From Apostichopus leukothele (Eukaryota > Echinodermata > Holothuroidea > Aspidochirotida > Stichopodidae), in contig JAAAKB020000027.1 in assembly GCA_010014835.2 (NCBI GenBank), forward strand, positions 951,976 to 977,185: 25,210 bases of DNA, read 5' to 3'. The notes under the pieces are model-generated. The model made no database searches, was not told the DNA's origin, and saw only the letters and a program-made list of their open reading frames with translations. Position numbers and translations under genes: made by a program. Positions 1 to 10,333 of this stretch are shown here, piece by piece (position 1 is the stretch's first letter; every line of letters begins with the position of its first letter).

Positions 1-2220
1 GTGTCTCAGTCCTCATGGCAAATCCTAGGTCATGGGCCTTAAAGATTGTGGAACACTGAATTAAAAGAGGGAGGAAGTTTGATGCCTCCCAGTGCTAGGC
101 GATTGTATGTTTCAAGAATGATGGTCAAATGCTCAAGTTTAGAGAAACCTCATCCTGAAACAAGTACCTTTTCTAAGATATTTTAGTCCAATGCCAACAA
201 ATTTGAAGGTAAACGTGAACCTCTGTATTCAATATAATAAATTTCAAAATGATTTTTCCATAAAATACAGCCGATGATCTTATTCAATGATTGCCAGTAT
301 CTCACGGTGAGTCATGAATCAAGCTCACGTTTGTACAGTTTGTAAACAATCACGTCCTATGGACGGAGGTCGGAAGGCGAAACAAGGAAAAATTCTAATT
401 GTTCAAGGGCCTTTCACACATTCGAAGATATTCCAGGGACAGTGCATAACATCCGGGAAATTTCCGGGGACATTTTTCTCAGGAGACGGTACATGATACC
501 CGGGGACTATCCCCGTAAACCGAGGACTGTGCTCGTAAACCGGAGAAATCTGGTCACTTTATTATTGTAGATGCTATACCTAAATACAATCATCAAAACT
601 CTATTTGTTGATTGCTTTCTTATTTTACAATGTCTCATATGTCATTCAAGACACGCAACCCTACATTTTGACATATTGGTTAAGTTTCGTTATTGTGTCA
701 TAGATATAACACATTGTAAATGTATCCCTTGTTCAACGGTATATGCAGATTTGGGTGATGTTGATCAACATTGTTTTCTAAAGAGACATTTGTAACCTTT
801 CGTCTTGTCCATTGAGATGGTCGTTTTGTTATAGTTTCTGCCTTCATAATGTGAAGAAATGACCAAAAATAGTTTCAAACGTTTAAAGTAATACCATATC
901 CCGGCAAACAGCTTTATTCTTTATTCACAAACTGAAACTTTAGTGTTGTTTCCCAAACAAGTCGGAAGTAATCAAGGAACTGCATGGAAAGAAAATGTTT
1001 TGAAGATAATGATAACGCCATTTCGAATGCTCAGACTTAGTAATTATACCTCTCCAATGTAGGTATCGTCATTATATTGGGCAATCGTCTTTACGATGAA
1101 AACATACGCAATATTTCAATTTAGATTCCTTTACGAAACTGACATTTCTCAAGAGAGTGATGAATATATATTACCTCTGGGAATATATAAACGCTATTCA
1201 GATTTGATAACAATTAAGCAAGAAACTGACGGACCTACTTCGCGTGTAGATATTGGAGGCGTTTCATCGACACCCAGATTCCACACGTAAAGCTAATGTA
1301 TTTTCAATAATATATAATATTCCACAGGGAGTGACGCGCTCTATCTTATACAAGGAGGAAAAAGAACTAACAGAAAGAACTGTAACTCTCATGGGAAGAG
1401 AAGAATGGTTTCCTTCTGAGCCCTATAATCATGGAAAATTGCATGTTTTGACTTAAAAAGTGATAGGAGAATCTTCTCATATCACAGTAACAAAACGAAA
1501 GCAACATACGGAAATTGCTAGTCAACAAAAATGGGAAAACCAGCATACCTGTAAATATAAATGGGTCGCTAAAGCCGGGCGGATGGAACTTAACTTTGAT
1601 TTTGGTTGCTTAAAACGTTGAATCCTTTTTGTGAGAAGGGTGACAAACCCAATGCTCGGTCACGACCTGTGGGACACAGTGATACTAAACTATTTCCCAC
1701 TTTGTGTTCAGAGAAAAGTTTTGTTTTCTTTACCACAACACCGTCGTGTGCAGGCCCATTCAATGTGATGTCATATATATGTATATTGTTTTTCTTTAAC
1801 AAAAATATAGCTGGTCCGAAAAAGTTCTACCAAGCAAACAACCAAAACTTAGCTACAGCTGTTGTTATATCAAACAAAGTACTCACTGTTGTGTTCTAGA
1901 AGTTTGCCAAACATACCTATAGGACCGCTTTTCCTTCACTGAGGATATCGCGTAATCTGAATCGGAAATTTCTTTGAATTCCGTTTAGAGGTCTCGGACA
2001 ACAAATATATATTCGACCAGTTTAATGACGTTCACTAAAGGAAGCCTCATTCGTGCTAAACGAAACTGGAAGAGACGCAGTCAATATGTGCAACGGCAAC
2101 GGCACCTTGCAAATAACTAACGATTCACTTTAAACTAAATTTCTGGTCGTTTCAGATCAATAACTTTACAGACGTTGAAGTTTTTTCTACAGTGATTCAC
2201 TTCCTTAGTATTCATAACAA
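1..2220. other. Gene-free stretch
   Basis: No open frame here shows a known domain, splice-consistent exon or codon pattern. The short ATG frames (for example 1096-1290 and 1606-1899 on plus) show no residue pattern I know. The only structure I see is the GC-rich hairpin patch at 453-543. Confidence 0.6.
455..543. repeat. GC-rich hairpin and 20-bp direct repeat patch
   Basis: GGGAAATTTCC (455-465) has a palindromic core. GGGGACTATCCCC (502-514) is a 5-bp-arm hairpin. The stretch starting at 502 is repeated at 522 with period 20, both ending CGTAAACCG. It stands out from the AT-rich surroundings and may be the remnant of a minisatellite or a mobile element. Confidence 0.55.
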
Positions 2221-2373
2221 TATACGTTACCGAAACGATTAATTCTACATAATTTTATATCCATGCTTATAACCATAGATATTAAATTATGTAATAAATT
2301 ATGTAATTTAATAGCCATGCCTATAACCATGCATGGTATTAAATTATATAGACTTAATCATCGGTAACGTATA
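2221..2373. mobile_element. 153-bp foldback element, MITE-like with TA ends
   Basis: The first 13 bases, TATACGTTACCGA, are perfectly inverted at the other end (2361-2373). The inverted match continues inward with few mismatches through ATTAA and CCATGC blocks to the centre near 2297, so nearly the whole element can fold into one hairpin. If the outer TA is a duplicated target, this fits a Tc1/mariner-type non-autonomous element; that assignment is an inference. There is no coding content. Confidence 0.7.
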
Positions 2374-5088
2374 CGAAATACAGAACAAAAATATTTTGAA
2401 TACTTTGCATGAAGAAATACTTGACCAGCCATTGCAGAGCCAAAAAGAACTTGGGAAGATTGTGTTTAAAACAAATAAGGAATTTCTAAATACAATTGTA
2501 TACAATCGAACTTGATATAATTTTCGTACTCAATAACAGAAGCCCCTTTCCACTTTTAGTATTTCTAAATAAGTTCTCCCTCTTCTTTCCTTCCTCGTAC
2601 CGTACATTATCTGTTCTATTAGTACCATGGGAATTAACAAAATAATGAAAAACAATAGAATGACTAAAGAAGAACTAAAGTTTGCCCATTGAGACCCATT
2701 TTTTAATGTAGATAGTAATACCGTCTCGCCAAGGTTATTTCAAAGGTTTCCTCTCACAACTGACGCAATATATTAATAAAACCACAACTTTTGTTTCTGT
2801 CATCTGAATCTGACATCGTCTTGGAAGCCAAATGTATAAAGAGAAATGCGGCGACATATTGTCATAGATTGGTTTCTAATGGATTAGCTTTGCTTTAATA
2901 ACACAAAATAATGCAATCATGTCATCGTATATGAATATGAGAAAGAAGGCTCTTTTTCGATACGATTAGATTACTGAAAGATAATTAAGCGAGCACTGAA
3001 AAGGTATCAATAGCAATAATGAGATTGGCTTGGTCAGTCAATTCGTCGAATCGTAATATTCATACTGTATTTATAGATTAATTAAATGCATGAGCAACAT
3101 ACAGATTAAATCGTTCGGTTAGATTTATACACGGTTCGAGAAAGATATGATTTTACACGACCTAACATACATGAATGATAGATTATGTCGCACCTCTAAG
3201 ACTTCTTGTTTAGTTTTGAATTGTAAACAGAGACAGTAAGCTATTTCAACAAAGAATGGCGAAAACAATATTGGAAGTAAATAGTTTCATTATTTTAATT
3301 CGGCCGTTACATATGAACTAGTTTGGATTGAATATTAAGCTGTTCTATTGGTATTATCATTCTCTAATTAGTAAATTCCCTCGGATAAGAAGTTATTCTG
3401 TGGTGATTTCTCGAAAACTTGAAGATAGCTGAAGATTCCAACCTACGCCACATCTGACTAACGTCTCTTATTAGCAATTACCAAAGTTTTGATTCATTTA
3501 AATGAAGCGCCTTAACGTGCAGAGAAGTCGGCTATAGTAGGAAATAAATTTCAGTTAAAAACATTCCGTGTTCCTTGCATGGTGCTATATTTGATGAAGC
3601 ATCAGTTTGACGAATATGAAATTGTAAGGATGAATATATGTGAATATATCTGCAGCACTTTGGTTTCCGCGGTAAATGTTTGATAAAAATATTATTGACA
3701 TATAGACCTTTCTGTCCATGCAGTGTAACGAACCTGTACCTTGTATACTGCCATTCGGATACGGGGAAGTGTCGAAATCTGAGATTTGATACCGAAAGGG
3801 CGCCGCTCCCAGTCAGCTTTGCAAATTCTTGATACGTGAACGTTCGCGAGTCTACGCATAGCTTACAATTTACGGTAGAATAATTGAAGCTAAACATCTA
3901 TATATAAACACACGGTTTCAGGATTTTACGCGGGAAAAGTTAATGAAAACTCGTAACTCTTATTTATTTGAAATGTGTCATAAATAAGAGAGCCATGTGG
4001 AAGGTATAGGGGAGAAATGCAAATCAGCACAGACATAAGAGAATGTAAAACGATTGTGTTATCTTTTACAACAGAATGGGAAAGGATCCAAAAGTCGTCT
4101 GATAGACGCAAAATAAATGTTACATCATAAACTATTCGAAGACTTAGGCGAGAGGTTGGAGACAGAAATAGGGAGTGACCGAAGAGGAGGAGCTGGCCGT
4201 ACTGACTTATCATAAGAAAGTCGGTCTGTCGCAAAATAATAAACACTAGTATGAGTTGGCGCCAACAGCTGTGAGTGAACAGTAAAAATGATATAAAAGG
4301 TTGCCATTGCCATCGTAATTAAACCTGATTAAATTCGGGAAATGAACGGCAGTGAGTTCCAAATGCATGTTTTGGTATTTATATGTGTGTTCACGTGCGT
4401 GATTTAGCATCTTGTTGAATCGTAAACCCTATTCATGATAATTATGAACTTCGTTCCTATTGCAACTCCGATTCAAGCTTTTTATCTCTATAATTTCGAA
4501 GTAAGCATTTAAAGTTTTTCTTTGGGCTAGGGAATAATCAGCAAACTGTTCAACTTTTGGTCAAACGATGATTCTTTATGCAGACATTAAATTCCTCAAA
4601 AATCATTAAATAACAGTACGGTACTTTTCTAAGCTCATATATAAAGTTGCCCAAAACTTGAGTATATTTTCATTTCAATGTCCTTAATTAACAGACAAAT
4701 AAAGTATTATTTTTTTCAAAAGTATTGTGATCTTCTCATGTGCACGGGTATGATATTTGAAAGGTATCCCAGATAATCTCAACAACAAACTATCAATACG
4801 TGCGCCCTCAATTATGGCCCCTGTGATAAAGTTAATTGTAAAGTAAGTGTAATAAACCTAACAACAGTTTTCGTGAGTTTACCTGGTTGTGTCATACTTT
4901 AACGGGAAGGAAAATACCTGAAATTATGAACAGTAACCTTAATTCACCTTGCAAGCAGGAAAGATGGGGTTATTGGCAAAAACATCAAAGATTGGCAAAC
5001 GAAGTAATATGACTATTTAATTATCTGTGTAATAAGTTACATTGTTAATTTCAGGAGCAGTGATATGCTCCTCAAAGATCTCCTACTA
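2374..5088. other. Gene-free stretch
   Basis: AT-rich sequence with no gene I can support. The 121-codon minus frame at 3532-3897 and the overlapping minus frames at 3926-4313 have no recognisable domain. A perfect 12-bp palindrome, GTTGGCGCCAAC, lies at 4255-4266. Confidence 0.6.
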
Positions 5089-5138
5089 ATGTATGTATAT
5101 GTGTATGTATGCGTGTATGTATGTATCTATGTATGTAG
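5089..5138. repeat. (TATG)n microsatellite
   Basis: An imperfect run of GTAT/GTATGT tetranucleotides, about 50 bases long, interrupted by GTGTATG, GCGTG and TATC variants. Confidence 0.85.
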
Positions 5139-5850
5139 GAACATCCACATATAACGTAACTTGGTAAGAAGAACTCAAAAATCCAACAGCTTTAAGAACA
5201 ATTCCAGAAATCAATTTGTTTCATAGCATATGTTGCTTCCAGTTATTTCTTCGACTGTAATTTTAATCGCCAAAGTTATTGGACTTAATAATTAAGTAGA
5301 TGCTGCGGCTGAAAGGTGCTAAGGCTTTTAGTGCGAGTTAAAGTGTTGATTACTCTCGTTACTCATATATTTCAAGACAATCATAGTTTACAGACTATTT
5401 TTTTCTTCATAATATTTCTTCTGGAGATTGCAGTTAGGAGTCAAAGTCATGAATATTTAATCGTAATACTTTTAGCTCGTAAAGCATGAAGGAGGTGATG
5501 TATATGAATTTCAGCTCTTAGAGGTCATTCTGCAAGGTAATCAGTAGCGTGTGAAGGTAACATTGTCAACTTTCCTTCTGTAGGTGTTGAAAATACTTCC
5601 AGTGGGACTTGCACTGCAGACTAAGCATTATAAAAGTTATTGTTCCTGTTATTGTCAATTTCCCTCAGCTCAGTCATAACTGTTAGGATATCTGTTTTTC
5701 TTCGTTTGAGTACACAGTTAACCTACCAAACTAACTACCCTCTCTCCAGACAATGATGAGGGTTACACAGCAAAATATGAACTTGGTTACAAGTAGAGAA
5801 CCGCTTGTTGTTTTAAATATTAAGTAAAAGGAATGCAGAATAAACAAATG
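5139..5850. other. Gene-free stretch
   Basis: AT-rich single-copy-looking sequence between two simple repeats. I see no coding pattern or repeat structure. Confidence 0.55.
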
Positions 5851-6003
5851 TATGGAAATGTACATATATGTATGGAATTGTACATATATGTATGGAATTG
5901 TACATATATGTATGGAAGTGTACATATATGTATGGAAGTGTACATATAGCCTATGTGTAGAAAATGTACTGATATGTATAAAAGTGTACTCATATGTATA
6001 GAA
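5851..6003. repeat. 20-bp tandem repeat (five units) with decayed tail
   Basis: Five 20-bp units of the form TATGGAAxTGTACATATATG start at 5851, 5871, 5891, 5911 and 5931; the last is broken after about 18 bases. Diverged copies (ATGTATAAAAGTGTACTCAT-like) continue to about 6003. GTAC and ATAT cores make each unit partly self-complementary. The period is not a multiple of three, so the minus-strand frame across it is not a protein repeat. Confidence 0.9.
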
Positions 6004-7372
6004 AAAAAATCAGCATGTTACAATTTGACGTCAGCATGCCAATACTTCATTTTGATTTGTATGTTCCAATACCAGTGTATATCAAAAATATCACCAGCAT
6101 ATTATATAACTCGATATCAGCATGAAAAAGATAAAATCATACAGTTTATTAAATCTGATAAACGTTTGACTAAGTTCTGGTGAGAACCTATCGACGTTCA
6201 TAGGCTGTGCAATTCGTTTCACAATGTCAGAAATTATATAAACATGTTAGTATGTTACAATTTAGAATTTATATAAGAATTTAGAATTTAAATAGTCTTG
6301 GACTTAGACTGAGGGTGTCCTGGACTCTAATTGATCTCGGACTCGGATCATTTGGTCTTGCCTACAACATATTGTGATAATATTTTAATTTTGCTTCCAA
6401 CTGTTTCAATGTGTTTAGTATAGTCATCAATAGCATTTCTGGTTTATACTTTTGAACCATATTATTTTTGTGTCAATAGAATTTTGTCATTACGAGCAAT
6501 AAAAGTTACTTCTTTACCAAGTACTGGCATCTAATGGGAGAAGGTCCTTTCGTGTTTGTTCTCTTCTTGAATTTTTCTTACTTCTTCATTTTGATACCCT
6601 CTGTTTCACTTTGGTATGTTTGTAATGAACAAAACGTGATTGTTGATATCACTTGAGTTAGTTGAGTCGACCGACACAACGCACCCGTTAGCAGCAATCC
6701 TGTATATTGACAATGTATCAAAGAGGCAATTGGTTGGATAACCGTCTCTGTCGCTAACTTAAACGGGCGCCAAGATGATCGCGAAGGTGTTAACTGGTCA
6801 CTGATAGGTAAACAGACCAGGCGTCTCTTTATATTTATATTTCATAGGCTAATGTGGTATCCTCGTTCTTGACTTCTCTAATCTTTACGACAATGACTGC
6901 AGTCAACATTATTTGCTTGATCCGGCTCTTGTGCATCAGCGGTTTTGGTCACCATCTTCATTAAGTTATTTTCAAGTATGAAATAGAATTGATTAAACCA
7001 GTAGTTTATCTACATTAGTGTGCCTATACTGACTTGAACGGTCATAGTTGATCGCATTAACCATAGTACTGCCTGCAGTACCTCTTCTCATGATATTGCA
7101 AGTTGTTGGTTCAGGGGAGAATGGATATGATATAACAAACCGCATGGAGTTGCTCACTTATTTCTAAAACCTTTGACCTTTACAAGAATAGTTCAGAGGG
7201 TGTTTCTGTCTTCTTCTTCTTAAGATTTATCGCAGATAACCAGAACATTACTACACAAGACTACATAAAGGGACCTGATTTACATGTTGAATAGTCAGGT
7301 CATTTAAATATTATACCTTTTCTGGTTTGTGTCGCGACTCTTGATATTTTACACGACATTGTAAGAGTATCG
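6004..7372. other. Gene-free stretch
   Basis: No supported gene. A perfect CRE-type octamer TGACGTCA lies at 6026-6033. Short local duplications of TTAGAATTTA occur around 6261-6291. Nothing else stands out. Confidence 0.55.
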
Positions 7373-7628
7373 AGATATCTTATAAGTCATGTCTAGGACG
7401 TGTCATTTTGTAAATCTGTGATGTCATAGTGCCCCTAGATATCTTATAAGTCATGTCTGGGACGTGTCATTTTGTAAATCTGTGATGTCATAGTGGCCCT
7501 AGATATCTTATAAGTCATGTCTGGGACGTGTCATTTTGTAAATCTGTGACGTCATAGTGCCCCTAGATATCTTATAAGTCATGTCTGGGACGTGTCATTT
7601 TGTAAATCTGTGATGTCATAGTGCCCCT
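7373..7628. repeat. Tandem array, four 64-bp units, nearly identical
   Basis: Units start at 7373, 7437, 7501 and 7565. Each begins with the palindrome AGATATCT and ends GTGCCCCT or a one-base variant. Units 1, 2 and 3 each differ from unit 4 by one base. Each unit carries three GTCAT motifs, one inside TGATGTCATAG; in unit 3 this becomes the exact CRE octamer TGACGTCA (7547-7554). The array ends sharply, with AG then unrelated sequence. Such low divergence implies recent amplification or ongoing homogenisation. Confidence 0.97.
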
Positions 7629-9105
7629 AGGATATGGAACCTTCTACTTTCTCCATGTTTTTCTTTTCCTAATTTTTCAAGGTAGAATGCTAACAGTGTT
7701 GACGCACCAATGTCATCATTTATACTATGAATTTAGATTCAGCGTTTGCAAAACCCATCCCTTTATATGAAATAAACATTGTATTATATAAAGTAAACAT
7801 AAGAAAATTAAAGGAACATCTGGCTCGATCATGTCATATTTGGATTTGTGTGAAGAAGCATTTAATGTGTGATATCTCCCAAATGGGTTGGATGGGATGG
7901 AAAGATGGACAGAGTTAATTGCCAAACTATTATAAGCCCTATAATCGCAGGCGGGCATAAAATGCTATTCACTTGGATAACTTCATCGCAGTTATATTTG
8001 GATCCGTCGATACAATAAGTATATATGCAAGGTTGTTAGAAGATGTTGTTCGACATGCATCTTACCCGTTTTGGTAAATATGTTCTTATTTAACTGTAAT
8101 TGTAAACCTACTGATACAGGCCTACCGAATATCAATAATACCTTTATCGAAATAAACAATGTGCGTTCCTAGCAAAATATCTCTATTAAGATTCGGACAG
8201 TTAGTTTGGAAATCAAATTATTTGGAATAGCTCTTATTTGAAAGTAAACATTGATATTATTTTCTACCGCTATTAGTTCGACAAAGAGGTTTTTACGATG
8301 GTTTATATCGGAATATAATAAGCTGTCCGTTAACATTGTACCGGAGCTTATAAGGGCCATTCCAGTTGGTTGGAGGATACCATGCCATACTCTCCACCTA
8401 TAATTTTGCAGATTGCCCTTATAGTGAAAGTTTTATGAATGTTTTAAATTCCAATGTAAAGGGTCATATAAATTTGTTTACAAGATCAATATTTCAAATT
8501 TTCGATGCAACCAACCCAGAGGCAGTAGAAAAATGGATCACTTCTTTTCAATTTGATCATGATTTTTCAGTGTCCATGCACATTCGGTTCGGGAGGCAAA
8601 CTCCGGTTCTTTCAGTTCCTATTTTACTTATCGTAATCTTGGAAAGAATAGATTCTTATTTATCCTGAATTTAATGGATAGCACATGATTTTGTACTTTT
8701 CGTAAAATGTAAAGTCGTTTTGGAAGCAAGTTTGAAGCGTCAGTTGTGTTATTGAAAGAGGATTCTGGTTTCAATAAACTTAGTAAGCATTTCCACTTTT
8801 GATTTTACAAACTAAATATTACATTTTACAATGTAAGCAAAAGAAACAATTAAGCACAACATACATGAGTTCTGCTATAAGTTTAATATTTACTGAGTTG
8901 TTGAAAAGCTTATTTCAAAGAAAAGTAAAAACGAATGCTATTTCCATTACGTAATTCCTTAACATTGTCACTTAATTATAATTTAGATTTAAGTTTCTTT
9001 TCCAGTATCTTGCTTCTGAGTAGACTACATTAACAAACGAAAGAAGTCAAGAAAAAAAAGAAAAGAAAAAACATGTTGAAACAAAGTGAAAGTTGAAACC
9101 ACCCC
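7629..9105. other. Gene-free stretch
   Basis: AT-rich. Overlapping frames at 7725-7958 (- and +), 8169-8360 (-) and 8366-8668 (+) show no domain. The 100-codon frame at 8366 has no homologue I recognise and no splice context. Confidence 0.55.
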
Positions 9106-9245
9106 TCCTCAAAATACAAGACAAAACTTGAACAGTACCAAAACATTTCGTGGCAGATTCCCTTTGCTTATATTTATGAAACCTGAGTTGCGGGACCGCA
9201 AGGGACCGTGTAGAAATGCACTCGCACAATAGTGAGTAAACCATA
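9106..9245 (-). mobile_element. Possible decayed LINE 3' fragment
   Basis: On the minus strand one frame reads STRSLAVPQLRFHKYKQR followed by ESATKCF. This resembles the common tail of non-LTR retrotransposon proteins (RSL..LLAVPR.R...YG.R.F....P.LWN.LP). A Trp-containing continuation appears only after a frame change, so any such fragment is broken. The similarity is from memory and short; chance is possible. Confidence 0.25.
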
Positions 9246-9371
9246 TAGTGAATACTTATTTGTCGAAGATAACCGAACCAGTTTGTTTGATTCAAGGCCT
9301 TGAATGAACAACGGAACAAATCTATTTTACCCTTCTATATAGGTTCTGCTCCTACCTAAAGTAGACGGGCC

Positions 9372-9387
9372 GGGGGGGGGGGGGGGG
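9372..9387 (+). repeat. 16-base poly(G) run
   Basis: An uninterrupted G run preceded by GGGCC. It is prone to length errors in sequencing and able to form G-quadruplex structure. Confidence 0.95.
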
Positions 9388-10233
9388 TTCCTCTTACATT
9401 TAAAATCAAGTGCCCGCCACTGTAAAGTTATTCCAATTTTTTCAAACTTACTCAATAATTCAAAAGTAGCTGGCTATTAGCACAATCTTGCGTTTAGACC
9501 TAATAATAATCCTTGTTTAATCTAAATAATATATACCGCAGAATGTACAATTTGAAGTCTATTTTTTTTATTCTGGGGGAGACCCCACTACCTATATGGG
9601 AGTCAATTTCAATGATCCCACAGCCACACCACCTTTTTTTTTTACTCTAAAATCCTGGATTCGCGGCCATTGCGAATAGAATCACTAAATATATAATAGA
9701 GTGGTGGCATATGACGCTAAACAGTGCGGAGAGGTAGAAAACCGATCAAGAAGTGACGGTGTCCCATGGGGACGTTGGAAATTTCTGTATTTATCCCGAA
9801 TTTCTCATTTTCTTTTAATTTTTTACTATTTTCTCATAATACCGACTTGCTGTATTGAGGTTTCATTCATACATCTCGAAATTCGTCTCGATTTCTTTTG
9901 TTAAAATTTTGACTTTATACCTGATTTCGACTTTTGAAATTTTTTTTTTTTATATCAGAAGTGTGTGTCAAATTTCAACCATTGATATCAAAATTACGAC
10001 TATTGACTCAAGATCATGTATTCTTAAAAGTTTGGTTTGGGAGTGTTTCGGTATAAAAAGTCAACTTTGTAGGGACATGGAGCTAAAAACTCCATGGTAG
10101 AAACAAGTGGAAATTTTGATATATAAATATAAATATTGCATATATCATTTCAACATTTCCACTATATGTGAAAACTTACTTGCACATTTTCTTCCATACC
10201 TTGGGGGAGGGGGTGTGTTGAACGCTTGAAAAC
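9388..10233. other. Gene-free stretch with short hairpins
   Basis: It contains T-rich tracts around 9780-9950. A perfect 7-bp stem CATGGAG/CTCCATG lies at 10076-10096, and a 9-bp stem AGTGGAAAT/ATTTCCACT at 10106-10163. The plus frames at 9701-10100 lie in biased T-rich sequence and are not convincing genes. Confidence 0.5.
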
Positions 10234-10333
10234 NNNNNNNNNNNNNNNNNNNNNNNNNNNNNNNNNNNNNNNNNNNNNNNNNNNNNNNNNNNNNNNNNNN
10301 NNNNNNNNNNNNNNNNNNNNNNNNNNNNNNNNN
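10234..10333. other. Assembly gap, 100 N
   Basis: Exactly 100 Ns, the usual placeholder length for a gap of unknown size. Any frame read across it is meaningless. G-rich sequence lies just before it (10203-10213) and a 12-C run after it (10444-10455). Confidence 0.99.

Noticed and set aside
3120-3150. GGTTCGA as a tRNA B-box
   Set aside because: No A-box, anticodon arm or acceptor stem can be placed around it.
3532-3897. 121-codon minus frame
   Set aside because: No domain, no splice context, no codon pattern. Its length is not surprising for this amount of sequence.
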